From the NCBI GenBank assembly GCA_964388985.1, contig CAYMCJ010000042.1, positions 1 through 9,149 on the forward strand: 9,149 nucleotides of DNA. The letters run 5' to 3'. Under the pieces are notes generated by a model, which was not told where the DNA came from, did not search any database, and saw only the letters and a list, made by a program, of their open reading frames with translations. Source of the DNA: CAYMCJ01 sp964388985. GTDB taxonomy: Bacteria; Patescibacteriota; Patescibacteriia; Patescibacteriales; CAYMCJ01. Shown piece after piece: positions 1 to 5,783 of this stretch; the stretch's first letter is position 1, and every line of letters starts with the position of its first letter. Position numbers and translations under genes: made by a program.

Positions 1-65
1 TTTTAGTCATACACCTATTATTATACAGGTGTTGCGCTTACTTGTTGAACCCAAGGTATTAATTC

Positions 66-94
66 TTGACATAATTAGGATTATATGCTATTAT
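66..94 (+). promoter_or_regulatory. Sigma70-type promoter of the transglycosylase gene, extended -10
   Basis: A perfect -35 box TTGACA (66-71) is followed after 17 nt by TATTAT (89-94). The bases TGC directly before it give an extended -10. A second hexamer, TATAAT at 94-99, is at a poor 22-nt spacing. The leader from here to the gene is almost pure A/T. Seen directly; activity is inferred. Confidence 0.7.
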
Positions 95-175
95 ATAATA
101 TCGCTATTTTAAAAATATATAAAGATTATAAAAATAAATAATATATAAAAAATAAAAATATAAATCTGTTATTTT

Positions 176-181
176 AGGAGG
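176..181 (+). promoter_or_regulatory. Perfect Shine-Dalgarno site AGGAGG
   Basis: AGGAGG sits 7 nt before the ATG at 189 and fixes that start. It is the only well-placed canonical ribosome binding site in front of any of the eleven genes in the window. Confidence 0.85.
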
Positions 182-188
182 GAAAGAG

Positions 189-740
189 ATGACAAAAGCA
201 ACAAGGAATAGTCTTCTTTTTTTGACCGTGGTAGGGGTTTTATTTTTTTTAACCTTGGCCATATTTATAGTTTCTTCGAGGTTTTATCCCTCTGCCCGGC
301 AAAGAGAGATTGATAATTTTAATAACCTGCCAATGCTGGGAGATTGTCCGGGGATTACGGCTGAGATACATGATGCTATTATTCGCGCATCCACTCAGTT
401 TGGCGTTGATACTTCCTTAATTAAGGCGATTATCAAGGCTGAATCCGGATTTGATCCCAAGGCCGTGGGCGAGGCGGGCGAAAAAGGATTAATGCAGTTA
501 CTGCCCAAAACGGCCTTAGCAATGGGCGTGAAAAACGCCTTTAACCCCGGGGAAAACATTTCCGGCGGCACGCGCTACCTGGCGCGGTTGGTCAAGCGTT
601 TTAATAGCGTGAGACTGGCGCTAGCCGCTTACAATGCCGGGCCGGGAAGGGTAAAAGCCCACAAAGGGATACCGCCCTATCCAGAAACGCGAAAATACGT
701 GAAAAGGGTTATGGATTACTGTCGGGAATATAGTTCATAG
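189..740 (+). CDS. Membrane-anchored lytic transglycosylase, SLT (Slt70/MltC/MltE-like) domain
   Basis: This 183-residue protein cleaves the MurNAc-GlcNAc bond of peptidoglycan, as SLT-family enzymes do, leaving 1,6-anhydroMurNAc. Residues 8-30 form one hydrophobic segment with no cleavage site I recognise, so it is probably an uncleaved signal anchor holding the enzyme on the outer face of the membrane. The SLT domain fills residues 55-180. It shows the catalytic glutamate in KAESGFDP (Glu85), the GLMQL motif (100-104), AYNAGPG (147-153) and the closing IPPYPETRKYV (161-171). No LysM or other wall-binding domain is present, so it is close to a minimal SLT protein. It is a single-gene unit with its own promoter, ribosome binding site and terminator. 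The role could be wall turnover, or opening the wall for pili or secretion; the sequence does not decide. Confidence 0.92.
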   Translation: MTKATRNSLLFLTVVGVLFFLTLAIFIVSSRFYPSARQREIDNFNNLPMLGDCPGITAEIHDAIIRASTQFGVDTSLIKAIIKAESGFDPKAVGEAGEKGLMQLLPKTALAMGVKNAFNPGENISGGTRYLARLVKRFNSVRLALAAYNAGPGRVKAHKGIPPYPETRKYVKRVMDYCREYSS

Positions 741-772
741 CCTAATAGCCTAGTAGAGCAATTTAGTATTTC

Positions 773-813
773 AACCCCTGTTCGCGGATTTATTCTGTGG
801 ACAGGGGTTTTTT
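773..813 (+). terminator. Intrinsic terminator after the transglycosylase gene
   Basis: AACCCCTGT (773-781) pairs with ACAGGGGTT (801-809), and G-U and C-G pairs can extend the stem inward. A run of six T (808-813) follows. The loop is about 13-19 nt. It separates the transglycosylase unit from alaS. Confidence 0.85.
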
Positions 814-814
814 C

Positions 815-843
815 TTGCAAAAAAAATTTGGATTGTGTAAGAT
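815..843 (+). promoter_or_regulatory. Possible alaS promoter
   Basis: TTGCAA (815-820) and TAAGAT (838-843) are separated by 17 nt, and each matches four of six consensus bases. This lies just behind the preceding terminator, where alaS would need a promoter. The match is weak and other AT-rich hexamers are near. Confidence 0.3.
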
Positions 844-861
844 TAAAAGAGCGAGAAGAAA

Positions 862-910
862 AATAAGAAAAATAAAAGTAAGAAGAACGTCACTTTTTAT
901 TTTTCTTATT
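862..910 (+). repeat. AT-only inverted repeat in the alaS leader
   Basis: The purine-rich arm AATAAGAAAAATAAAAGT (862-879) is complementary to the pyrimidine-rich 892-910, with a single bulged T and a 12-nt loop. The hairpin ends 25 nt before the alaS start. It contains almost no G-C pairs. It could hold the leader away from the start codon or be an old mobile palindrome. Confidence 0.5.
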
Positions 911-935
911 TCTCTTTTTATTCTTATTTTTTAAT

Positions 936-2762
936 ATGACCGCCAAAGAACTACGCGAAAAATATTTGGATTTTTTTAAGAGCCGGGGACATGCCATAAT
1001 CCCCAGCGCTTCTTTGATTCCGGAAAACGATCCGACCGTCCTGTTTACCACCGCCGGGATGCATCCGCTGGTGCCTTATTTAATGGGAGAGAAACATCCG
1101 GCCGGAAATAAACTGGCCAATTGCCAGAAATGCATCAGGACGACCGATATTGACGAAGTCGGGGACGCTATCCACCATACGTTTTTTGAAATGCTTGGTA
1201 ATTGGTCATTGGGAGACTATTTTAAAAAAGAAGCGATTGAAATGAGCTGGGAGTTCTTAACTTCTAAAGATTGGCTTAATTTAGATAAAAAAAGAATAGC
1301 CGTTTCTGTTTTTGCCGGCGATGAAGATGCGGGTTTCGACCAAGAGGCATTTGCTATTTGGCAGAGTTTGGGAATACCCAAGGAAAAAATCGCTAAACTG
1401 CCGAAAGCGTCAAACTGGTGGGGGCCGGCTGGCATTACCGGACCATGCGGGCCTTGCACGGAAATGTTTTATTGGGTCGGAGACGAAAAAAAAATTCTGG
1501 GCAGCTTCAATGATGACAATGATTTGTGGGTTGAGATTTGGAATGATGTTTTTATGCAGTATAATAAGACGGCCGAAGGAAAATTTGAGCCATTAAAACA
1601 AAAAAACGTTGATACCGGCCTGGGGCTGGAAAGAGCTTTGGCGGTAATGAACGGGCTGGATGACAATTATAAGACAGGGTTATTTACAAATATTATACAT
1701 AGAATTGAACAGTTGTCCGGCAAAAAATATTGCCAGATAAAAGAAATAACCAGGATGATGCGGATTATTGCCGACCATCTTAAGGCGGCCACTTTTATAA
1801 TGGGCGATGACAAGGGTATTGCGCCGTCAAATATTGACCAGGGTTATATCGTCCGCCGGTTAATCAGGCGCTCAATCCGCTACGGCAAACAGCTGGGAAT
1901 TAAGTCCGACGAACCGTGGACCAAGGAGATAGCTAAAATTGTGGCCCATGATTACGCTGAGGTTTATCCGGAAGTGAGCCAGAATATTGATTTTGTGATT
2001 GAAGAGATGAAGATGGAAGAAGAGAGGTTTGGAAAAACAATGGAGAAGGGCTTAAAAATTATGCAAAAAATTAAATGGAAGCCGATAAAACAATTAGGGG
2101 ATTTAGAAACCCCTCCTGTTCTTAATAGAGTGGATGCAAAAACAGCTTTTGATTTATTTCAAACATATGGATTTCCGTTGGAGTTGACACTAGAAGAATT
2201 GGAGAAAAAAGGGATGTATGTAGATAAGAGTGAATTTAACAAAGAATTAAAAAAACATCAGGAGTTATCCCGGACCGCTTCGGCCGGGAAGTTTAAAGGC
2301 GGCTTGGCCGACGCAAGTGAAGAGACCAAAAAATTACATACAGCCGCGCATTTGCTTTTGGCGGCTTTAAGAAAAGTTTTAGGCGAACATGTCATTCAAA
2401 AAGGAAGCAATATTACGGCCGAACGTTTACGGTTTGATTTTTCTCATAGCGAAAAAATGACTGATGAACAAAAACAAGAAGTAGAAAGATTGGTAAACAG
2501 CGCCATAAAAAAAGATTTGCCGGTTATTTGCGAGGAAATAAGTTTGGAGCAAGCCAAAGAGCAGGGAGCCATGGGGGTGTTTGAATCAAAATATGGAGAA
2601 AAAGTAAAAGTTTATGCGGTTGGGGAAGGAAAAGATATTTTTAGTAAAGAAATTTGTGGCGGTCCTCACGTGGAAAGAACCGGGGTGTTAGGCGCTTTTA
2701 AGATAAAAAAAGAGCAGTCCAGCAGCGCCGGCGTAAGAAGAATTAAGGCCGAGCTGGAATAA
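936..2762 (+). CDS. alaS: Alanyl-tRNA synthetase, compact form without C-Ala domain
   Basis: It charges tRNA-Ala with alanine in the cytoplasm. At 608 residues it is well short of the usual bacterial 850-880. The class II catalytic core is complete: the HHTFFEMLGNWSLGDYF region (80-96), GPCGPCTE (169-176), DTGLGLERA (226-234), and the tRNA-recognition helices around YIVRRLIRRSIRYG (304-317). KTAFDLFQTYGFPLELT follows at 402-418. The editing domain keeps its zinc-site ligands, HTAAH (His468, His472) and CGGPH (Cys574, His578), but is about 100 residues closer to the core than in Escherichia coli. The protein ends at SSSAGVRRIKAELE, where the C-Ala domain would normally begin. The ATG at 936 gives the family start AKELREKYLDFFKSRGH. 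No Shine-Dalgarno is visible. Residues 370-440 are encoded by noticeably more AT-rich DNA than the rest. Confidence 0.97.
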   Translation: MTAKELREKYLDFFKSRGHAIIPSASLIPENDPTVLFTTAGMHPLVPYLMGEKHPAGNKLANCQKCIRTTDIDEVGDAIHHTFFEMLGNWSLGDYFKKEAIEMSWEFLTSKDWLNLDKKRIAVSVFAGDEDAGFDQEAFAIWQSLGIPKEKIAKLPKASNWWGPAGITGPCGPCTEMFYWVGDEKKILGSFNDDNDLWVEIWNDVFMQYNKTAEGKFEPLKQKNVDTGLGLERALAVMNGLDDNYKTGLFTNIIHRIEQLSGKKYCQIKEITRMMRIIADHLKAATFIMGDDKGIAPSNIDQGYIVRRLIRRSIRYGKQLGIKSDEPWTKEIAKIVAHDYAEVYPEVSQNIDFVIEEMKMEEERFGKTMEKGLKIMQKIKWKPIKQLGDLETPPVLNRVDAKTAFDLFQTYGFPLELTLEELEKKGMYVDKSEFNKELKKHQELSRTASAGKFKGGLADASEETKKLHTAAHLLLAALRKVLGEHVIQKGSNITAERLRFDFSHSEKMTDEQKQEVERLVNSAIKKDLPVICEEISLEQAKEQGAMGVFESKYGEKVKVYAVGEGKDIFSKEICGGPHVERTGVLGAFKIKKEQSSSAGVRRIKAELE

Positions 2763-2783
2763 TTTGTATATTTATCTGCTTTC

Positions 2784-2812
2784 TTGACAATTATTATTAA
2801 TAAGTATATAAT
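2784..2812 (+). promoter_or_regulatory. Full-consensus promoter of the infA-rpsI operon
   Basis: TTGACA (2784-2789), a 17-nt spacer and TATAAT (2807-2812) match the sigma70 consensus at all twelve bases. It begins 22 nt after the alaS stop codon and points into the ribosomal operon. I judge it to be the main promoter of that operon. Confidence 0.85.
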
Positions 2813-2857
2813 TTTTTATTATAATAATGATAGTAATATTATTAGCAAAAAATTGTT

Positions 2858-2887
2858 AAATTTACCAATAATTTTGGTAAAATTTTT
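2858..2887 (+). promoter_or_regulatory. Leader hairpin followed by T-run before infA
   Basis: TTTACCAA (2861-2868) pairs with TTGGTAAA (2874-2881) around a 5-nt loop. The stem can be lengthened outward by AAA/TTT with one bulge, and T5 (2883-2887) follows at once. The shape resembles a weak intrinsic terminator in the 5' leader, but the stem has only two G-C pairs. Attenuation of the operon is possible, not shown. Confidence 0.35.
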
Positions 2888-2913
2888 AAGTTTTGCCAAA
2901 TTTTTTGTATTTA

Positions 2914-3183
2914 ATGCAGGAAAATAATAAAAATTCCAATCAGGGTCAAGAAGAGCAGAATAAACAATTAGACGCGAAAGATTTTATTGAAATGCAGGGG
3001 GAAGTTTTAGAGCTTACGCCTTCTACGACCTTTAAGGTAAAATTGGAAAATGGGCATGAAATAATGGCCTATTTGTCGGGCCGGATGAGAATGAACAAGA
3101 TTCGCCTGCTTCCGGGAGACAGAGTCAGAGTGCAGATTAGTCCTTATGATTTAACTAAGGGCAGGATTACCTATAGGCTGTAA
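2914..3183 (+). CDS. infA: Translation initiation factor IF-1
   Basis: IF-1 binds the ribosomal A site during initiation. The 89-residue product shows the whole OB-fold signature from residue 22: DFIEMQGEVLEL, FKVKLENGHEIMAYLSG, MRMNKIRLLPGDRV and ISPYDLTKGRI. Usual length is about 72. The extra residues are a Gln/Asn/Glu-rich N-terminus (MQENNKNSNQGQEEQNKQLD) that replaces the normal short MAKED-like start. I chose ATG 2914 over a TTG at 2893, because the latter would add a hydrophobic MPNFLYL with no support. There is no Shine-Dalgarno; T-rich DNA precedes the ATG. It is the first gene of the operon. Its usual upstream partners secY, adk and map are absent, and alaS lies there instead. Confidence 0.95.
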   Translation: MQENNKNSNQGQEEQNKQLDAKDFIEMQGEVLELTPSTTFKVKLENGHEIMAYLSGRMRMNKIRLLPGDRVRVQISPYDLTKGRITYRL

Positions 3184-3262
3184 TTGATTTATGATTTATA
3201 AATTTTAGATTTAAGATTTTAGAGTTATAATTTATGAATAAGGAGGGTTGCCACTATAATAT

Positions 3263-3310
3263 TCAATATCCAATATTCATTTAATATTTAATTGAATATT
3301 GGAATATTGA
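3263..3310 (+). repeat. Inverted repeat in the infA-rpmJ spacer
   Basis: TCAATATCCAATATTCA (3263-3279) is complementary to TGAATATTGGAATATTGA (3293-3310) apart from one extra base, around a 13-nt loop. An AGGAGGG sequence at 3241-3247 stands just before it with no usable start codon behind. The rest of this 243-nt spacer is AT-rich with no coding sign. Confidence 0.6.
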
Positions 3311-3389
3311 TGATTGAATGAATGTTCCCGCAATTCTACGGGATAAATGGGTGTTGATTATTTAATATTGTTATAATTAATTTTATGTT

Positions 3390-3414
3390 ACGCGTTCCGC
3401 GTTCTACTACGCGT
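3390..3414 (+). repeat. Short ACGCGT inverted repeat before rpmJ
   Basis: Two ACGCGT copies (3390-3395 and 3409-3414) flank a CCGCG-containing loop, 13 nt before the rpmJ start. The GC-rich island in AT-rich surroundings resembles the hairpin heads of the stop-to-start cassettes farther down the operon, but similarity is too short to call it a copy. Confidence 0.35.
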
Positions 3415-3426
3415 TAAAAGTAATTT

Positions 3427-3540
3427 ATGAAAGTCAGGTCCAGTGTTAAAAAAATATGCAAAGATTGTAAAATAATCCGGAGAAAAGGACGAGTTTGTGT
3501 TTTATGTAAAAACCCAAAGCATAAACAGCGACAAGGATAG
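3427..3540 (+). CDS. rpmJ: 50S ribosomal protein L36
   Basis: L36 is a small zinc-binding large-subunit protein, and its gene commonly follows infA. The 37-residue product MKVRSSVKKICKDCKIIRRK...HKQRQG is the normal family length and ends in the typical KHKQRQG. The zinc ligands Cys11, Cys14, Cys27 and His32 are all present, so this is the zinc-containing (C+) form. A fourth cysteine, Cys24, is extra. The ATG at 3427 is fixed by the family N-terminus MKVR. No Shine-Dalgarno is present. The TAG stop is followed immediately by the first stop-to-start repeat cassette. Confidence 0.95.
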   Translation: MKVRSSVKKICKDCKIIRRKGRVCVLCKNPKHKQRQG

Positions 3541-3607
3541 GTTATTTTCGCTAACGCGAAAAGCCGCACTACAAATGCGGCACATACGAATTATTAAATA
3601 TAAAAAT
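3541..3607 (+). repeat. Stop-to-start repeat cassette, copy A (rpmJ-rpsM spacer)
   Basis: The whole 67-nt spacer is made of two hairpins and an AT tail. Hairpin 1 is TTTTCGCTAACGCGAAAA (3545-3562), a perfect 7-bp stem with a TAAC loop. Hairpin 2 is GCCGCA (3563-3568) paired with TGCGGC (3576-3581). Then come CACATACGAATTATTAAAT and the rpsM start. Copy B behind rpsM shares the first hairpin exactly and the CACATACGAAT join. Confidence 0.75.
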
Positions 3608-4000
3608 ATGGCAGTAAGAATAGCCGGAGTGACAATTCCAAATGACAAAAGAGTTGAAATTGCTTTAACTTATATTTTTGGAATTGGCCGGCCGGCGGCA
3701 ATTAAAATATTAAAACAGTCCAATCTAAACCCTGATACCAGAGTGAAGGACCTGGATGAAGAAGCTGTCAACCGGTTAAGAAATTTGATTGAAAAAAATT
3801 ACAGGGTTGAAGGAGATTTAAGAAGAGAAATAATCGGGAATATAAAACGTTTAAAAGAGATTGGCAGTTATCGCGGTAGCCGCCATGCCAAAAAATTGCC
3901 GGTCAGAGGCCAAAGGTCAAAGACAAACAGCCGGACAGCAAGAGGAAACGTCAGAAAAACAATGGGTTCGGGCAGAAAACCGACGGCGCAAAAAACATAG
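3608..4000 (+). CDS. rpsM: 30S ribosomal protein S13
   Basis: S13 sits in the head of the small subunit and contacts the P-site tRNA and the bridge to the large subunit. The 130-residue product is of normal length (family about 115-130). It begins MAVRIAGVTIPNDKRVEIAL, has the helix-hairpin-helix GIG at 25-27, and the conserved GSYRGSRHAKKLPVRGQRSK (87-106), then a basic tail. The reading frame is open upstream to 3497, overlapping rpmJ, but the MAVRIAGV start at 3608 matches the family; the upstream part translates the repeat. No Shine-Dalgarno is seen. Repeat cassettes lie on both sides. Confidence 0.96.
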   Translation: MAVRIAGVTIPNDKRVEIALTYIFGIGRPAAIKILKQSNLNPDTRVKDLDEEAVNRLRNLIEKNYRVEGDLRREIIGNIKRLKEIGSYRGSRHAKKLPVRGQRSKTNSRTARGNVRKTMGSGRKPTAQKT

Positions 4001-4106
4001 TTATTTTCGCTAACGCGAAAAGCCCCACTATCCCGCCCCTCGCGAGGAGCGGGAGGGCACATACGAATGATGTGACTCAGGCGAATTATAATAAATTAAT
4101 TTATAT
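4001..4106 (+). repeat. Stop-to-start repeat cassette, copy B (rpsM-rpsK spacer)
   Basis: The element starts at the base after the rpsM stop with the same TTATTTTCGCTAACGCGAAA (hairpin 4004-4021) as copy A. Hairpin 2 is longer here: GCCC (4022-4025) with GGGC (4055-4058), inside it CCCGC (4032-4036) with GCGGG (4049-4053), and the ten-base palindrome CCTCGCGAGG (4038-4047). CACATACGAAT and an AT tail with the palindrome ATAAATTAATTTAT lead to the rpsK ATG. Confidence 0.75.
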
Positions 4107-4784
4107 ATGACAGACGAGAAAAAAGACAAAGAAGATAAAATAGAAGATATTAAAAAAGCCAAACAGCCGGAAACTGTTAAAGTTGGCAATGCGGTTGAAG
4201 CTGGTCAGGCGGAAGAAAAAAATCAAATTGACAATAAAAAAATTGAAAATAATGATAAGTCCGTCAAGCCAACGGAAGAAAAGAACAAAAAGGAGCAAGT
4301 TGATCCGGAGGAAGTGGAAAAAAGGTTTGACAATGATGATTTGCCGGAAGAAATCAAGAAAAAACTGGAAAAAAAGAAAATAGAAAGAGCCAGAAAAAAA
4401 CAGGCAAGAAGAAAAAACAAAAAAGAAAGCAAAATAGTCAAAAAAGGCCGGGCTTATATTAAGGCAACTTATAATAATACCGTTGTTACTTTAACTGATT
4501 TGAATGGCAATGTTATTTCCTGGGCAAGCGCGGGCATAGCCGGATTTAAGGGACCCAAAAAGGCAACCCCTTACGCGGCCCAGATAATAACCAAGATTGC
4601 CTGTTTAAAGGCCAAGGAAGAGTTTGGGCTTGAAGAGGTTGATGTTTTTATCAAAGGCGTTGGCACCGGGCGTGAATCGGCCGTTAGGGCTTTAAACGCC
4701 AACGGTTTAATAATAGATTTAATAAAGGATATAACACCGATACCGCACAATGGTTGCCGCGCCAGAAGGTCCAGACGAGTATAG
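4107..4784 (+). CDS. rpsK: 30S ribosomal protein S11 with long charged N-terminal extension
   Basis: S11 lies on the platform of the small subunit, near the mRNA exit and the 3' end of 16S rRNA. The family normally has about 120-130 residues; this product has 225. The S11 core is clear from about residue 112: KKGRAYIKATYNNTVVTLTD, ASAGIAGFKGPKKATPYAAQ, GVGTGRESAVRAL and the end DITPIPHNGCRARRSRRV. Residues 1-111 are an extension rich in Lys, Glu, Asp and Asn. Its last third (80-108) is very basic and probably helical. There is no Met inside the protein, so a shorter product would need a non-ATG start, and no Shine-Dalgarno supports one. The extension is in frame, without stops, and ends in the normal S11 sequence. 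No other domain is recognised in it. Confidence 0.93.
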   Translation: MTDEKKDKEDKIEDIKKAKQPETVKVGNAVEAGQAEEKNQIDNKKIENNDKSVKPTEEKNKKEQVDPEEVEKRFDNDDLPEEIKKKLEKKKIERARKKQARRKNKKESKIVKKGRAYIKATYNNTVVTLTDLNGNVISWASAGIAGFKGPKKATPYAAQIITKIACLKAKEEFGLEEVDVFIKGVGTGRESAVRALNANGLIIDLIKDITPIPHNGCRARRSRRV

Positions 4785-4787
4785 CCT

Positions 4788-4964
4788 CTACGAATTACAA
4801 ATTTATTACAAATCTACGAATAAATTTAAAATTAAAATACAGAGAGAATAAATGGAGAGGCATTATTCATATGATAAGATTAAATTTGTTTAAATAATTT
4901 TTTAAATATTAGATAAATATTATGTTACGAATTTGTAAATTTGTATTGAATTCGTAATTTGTAG
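4788..4964 (+). repeat. 177-bp element with 34-bp imperfect terminal inverted repeats (rpsK-rpsD spacer)
   Basis: The left end, starting CTACGAATTACAAATTTATT (from 4788), matches the reverse complement of the right end, whose last bases are TTCGTAATTTGTAG (to 4964), at 28 of 34 positions. G-U pairs raise this to 31 in RNA. About 100 nt of AT-rich DNA lie between. The pattern resembles a non-autonomous MITE-like element, but I see no target-site duplication. The right end stops 4 nt before the rpsD ATG. Confidence 0.55.
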
Positions 4965-4968
4965 ATGT

Positions 4969-5598
4969 ATGGGAAGAAATTTAGATCCAAAATGCAAACA
5001 ATGCAGAAGAATCGGGGAAAAACTAATGTTTAAAGGCGAACGTTGCAGTTCTTCTAAGTGCGCTATGGTAAAAAGAAATTATCCGCCCGGATACCACGGA
5101 GCCAAGGGGAAAAAGAGGCAAAGCGATTATGGTTTGCAGCTTAATGAAAAGCAAAAAGCCAGGAAGCAGTATAATTTGCAGGAAAAACAGTTCAAATTAA
5201 TTTTTAATAAAGCCGATAAGCAGGTCGGCAATACCGGCGAGAATTTATTAAAGCTTTTGGAGATGAGACTTGATAACGCGGTTTACCGTTTGGGATTGGC
5301 CGCTTCCCGCAGTCAGGCCAGACAGATCGTCGGACATGGTCATATAACAATAAACGGCAAAAAGGTTAATATTCCTTCTTATCAGGTTAAAGCCGGGGAT
5401 ATTATCAAGGTTAAAGCTAAAAAAAAGAATAATATTTTTTTTAAAAATTTACACGAAAAACTCAACAATGCCAGCGTGCCCGGCTGGCTCCATCTTGACA
5501 GCCAAGAGTTAAGCGGGAAAGTTTTGCACCGGCCGTTAAAAAATGATTTGGAAACCAACATCAACCTTCAGATGATTGTTGAATATTATTCCAGGTAG
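4969..5598 (+). CDS. rpsD: 30S ribosomal protein S4, zinc-containing form
   Basis: S4 nucleates assembly of the small subunit body on 16S rRNA, and in many bacteria it also represses its own operon. The 209-residue length is normal. The N-terminal zinc knuckle has Cys9, Cys12, Cys26 and Cys31 (C-x2-C-x13-C-x4-C), the C+ arrangement known from Thermus S4. The S4 RNA-binding domain occupies 99-150 (MRLDNAVYRLGLAASRSQAR, then GHITINGKKVNIPSYQV). The end QMIVEYYSR is the normal C-terminus. Residues 150-167 (KAKKKNNIFFKNLHEKLN) are Lys/Asn-rich. The start is ATG 4969, giving MGRNLDPKCKQCRR. No Shine-Dalgarno is present; a repeat arm lies where one would be expected. Confidence 0.96.
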   Translation: MGRNLDPKCKQCRRIGEKLMFKGERCSSSKCAMVKRNYPPGYHGAKGKKRQSDYGLQLNEKQKARKQYNLQEKQFKLIFNKADKQVGNTGENLLKLLEMRLDNAVYRLGLAASRSQARQIVGHGHITINGKKVNIPSYQVKAGDIIKVKAKKKNNIFFKNLHEKLNNASVPGWLHLDSQELSGKVLHRPLKNDLETNINLQMIVEYYSR

Positions 5599-5670
5599 TG
5601 AAAATATAATATATTTTAATATATTAATTTGTTTTTACATAATTTATATTACTTTTTACGTTTTTTTCTT

Positions 5671-5741
5671 ACAAATCAACAAATCACTTACAAATAGTAC
5701 AAATTTTATTTGTGATATTTGTAGCGGATTTGTTTATTTGT
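5671..5741 (+). repeat. 71-nt long hairpin in the rpsD-rpoA spacer
   Basis: Outer arms ACAAATCAACAAATC (5671-5685) and GATTTGTTTATTTGT (5727-5741) match at 14 of 15 positions. Inner arms TACAAATAGTACAAAT (5689-5704) and ATTTGTGATATTTGTA (5708-5723) match at 14 of 16, around a TTT loop. It uses the same ACAAAT vocabulary as the 4788-4964 element. It ends 42 nt before rpoA. Confidence 0.6.
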
Positions 5742-5783
5742 GGAGACAGAAGATTGTAAGTAGTAATAATAAGCTATAAGAAT

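Noticed and set aside
1..25. Start of a divergent gene at the left edge (ATGACTAAAA on the minus strand from position 10, with TATAAT at 25-20)
   Set aside because: Only three codons lie within the window, the -35 is unclear and the leader would be about ten bases. It cannot be supported here, though a divergent gene is possible. The 11-32 hairpin (ACACCT/AGGTGT) lacks a T-run on either strand.
1217..1666. Minus- and plus-strand open frames inside alaS
   Set aside because: They are shadows of the long, well-supported alaS frame and show no motif.
2893..2913. TTG start adding seven residues to IF-1
   Set aside because: ATG 2914 is available, the added residues are not family-like, and no ribosome binding site supports the TTG.
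3497..3607. Longer N-terminus for S13
   Set aside because: It would overlap rpmJ and translate the repeat cassette. The family start MAVRIAGV is at 3608.
4852..4893. 13-codon frame (MERHYSYDKIKFV) inside the rpsK-rpsD element
   Set aside because: Too short, no good ribosome binding site, and no reason to expect a gene between these two.
5579..5610. Possible promoter before rpoA (TTGAAT, TATAAT)
   Set aside because: The 20-nt spacing is too long, and TATAAT-like words are expected by chance in this AT-rich spacer.
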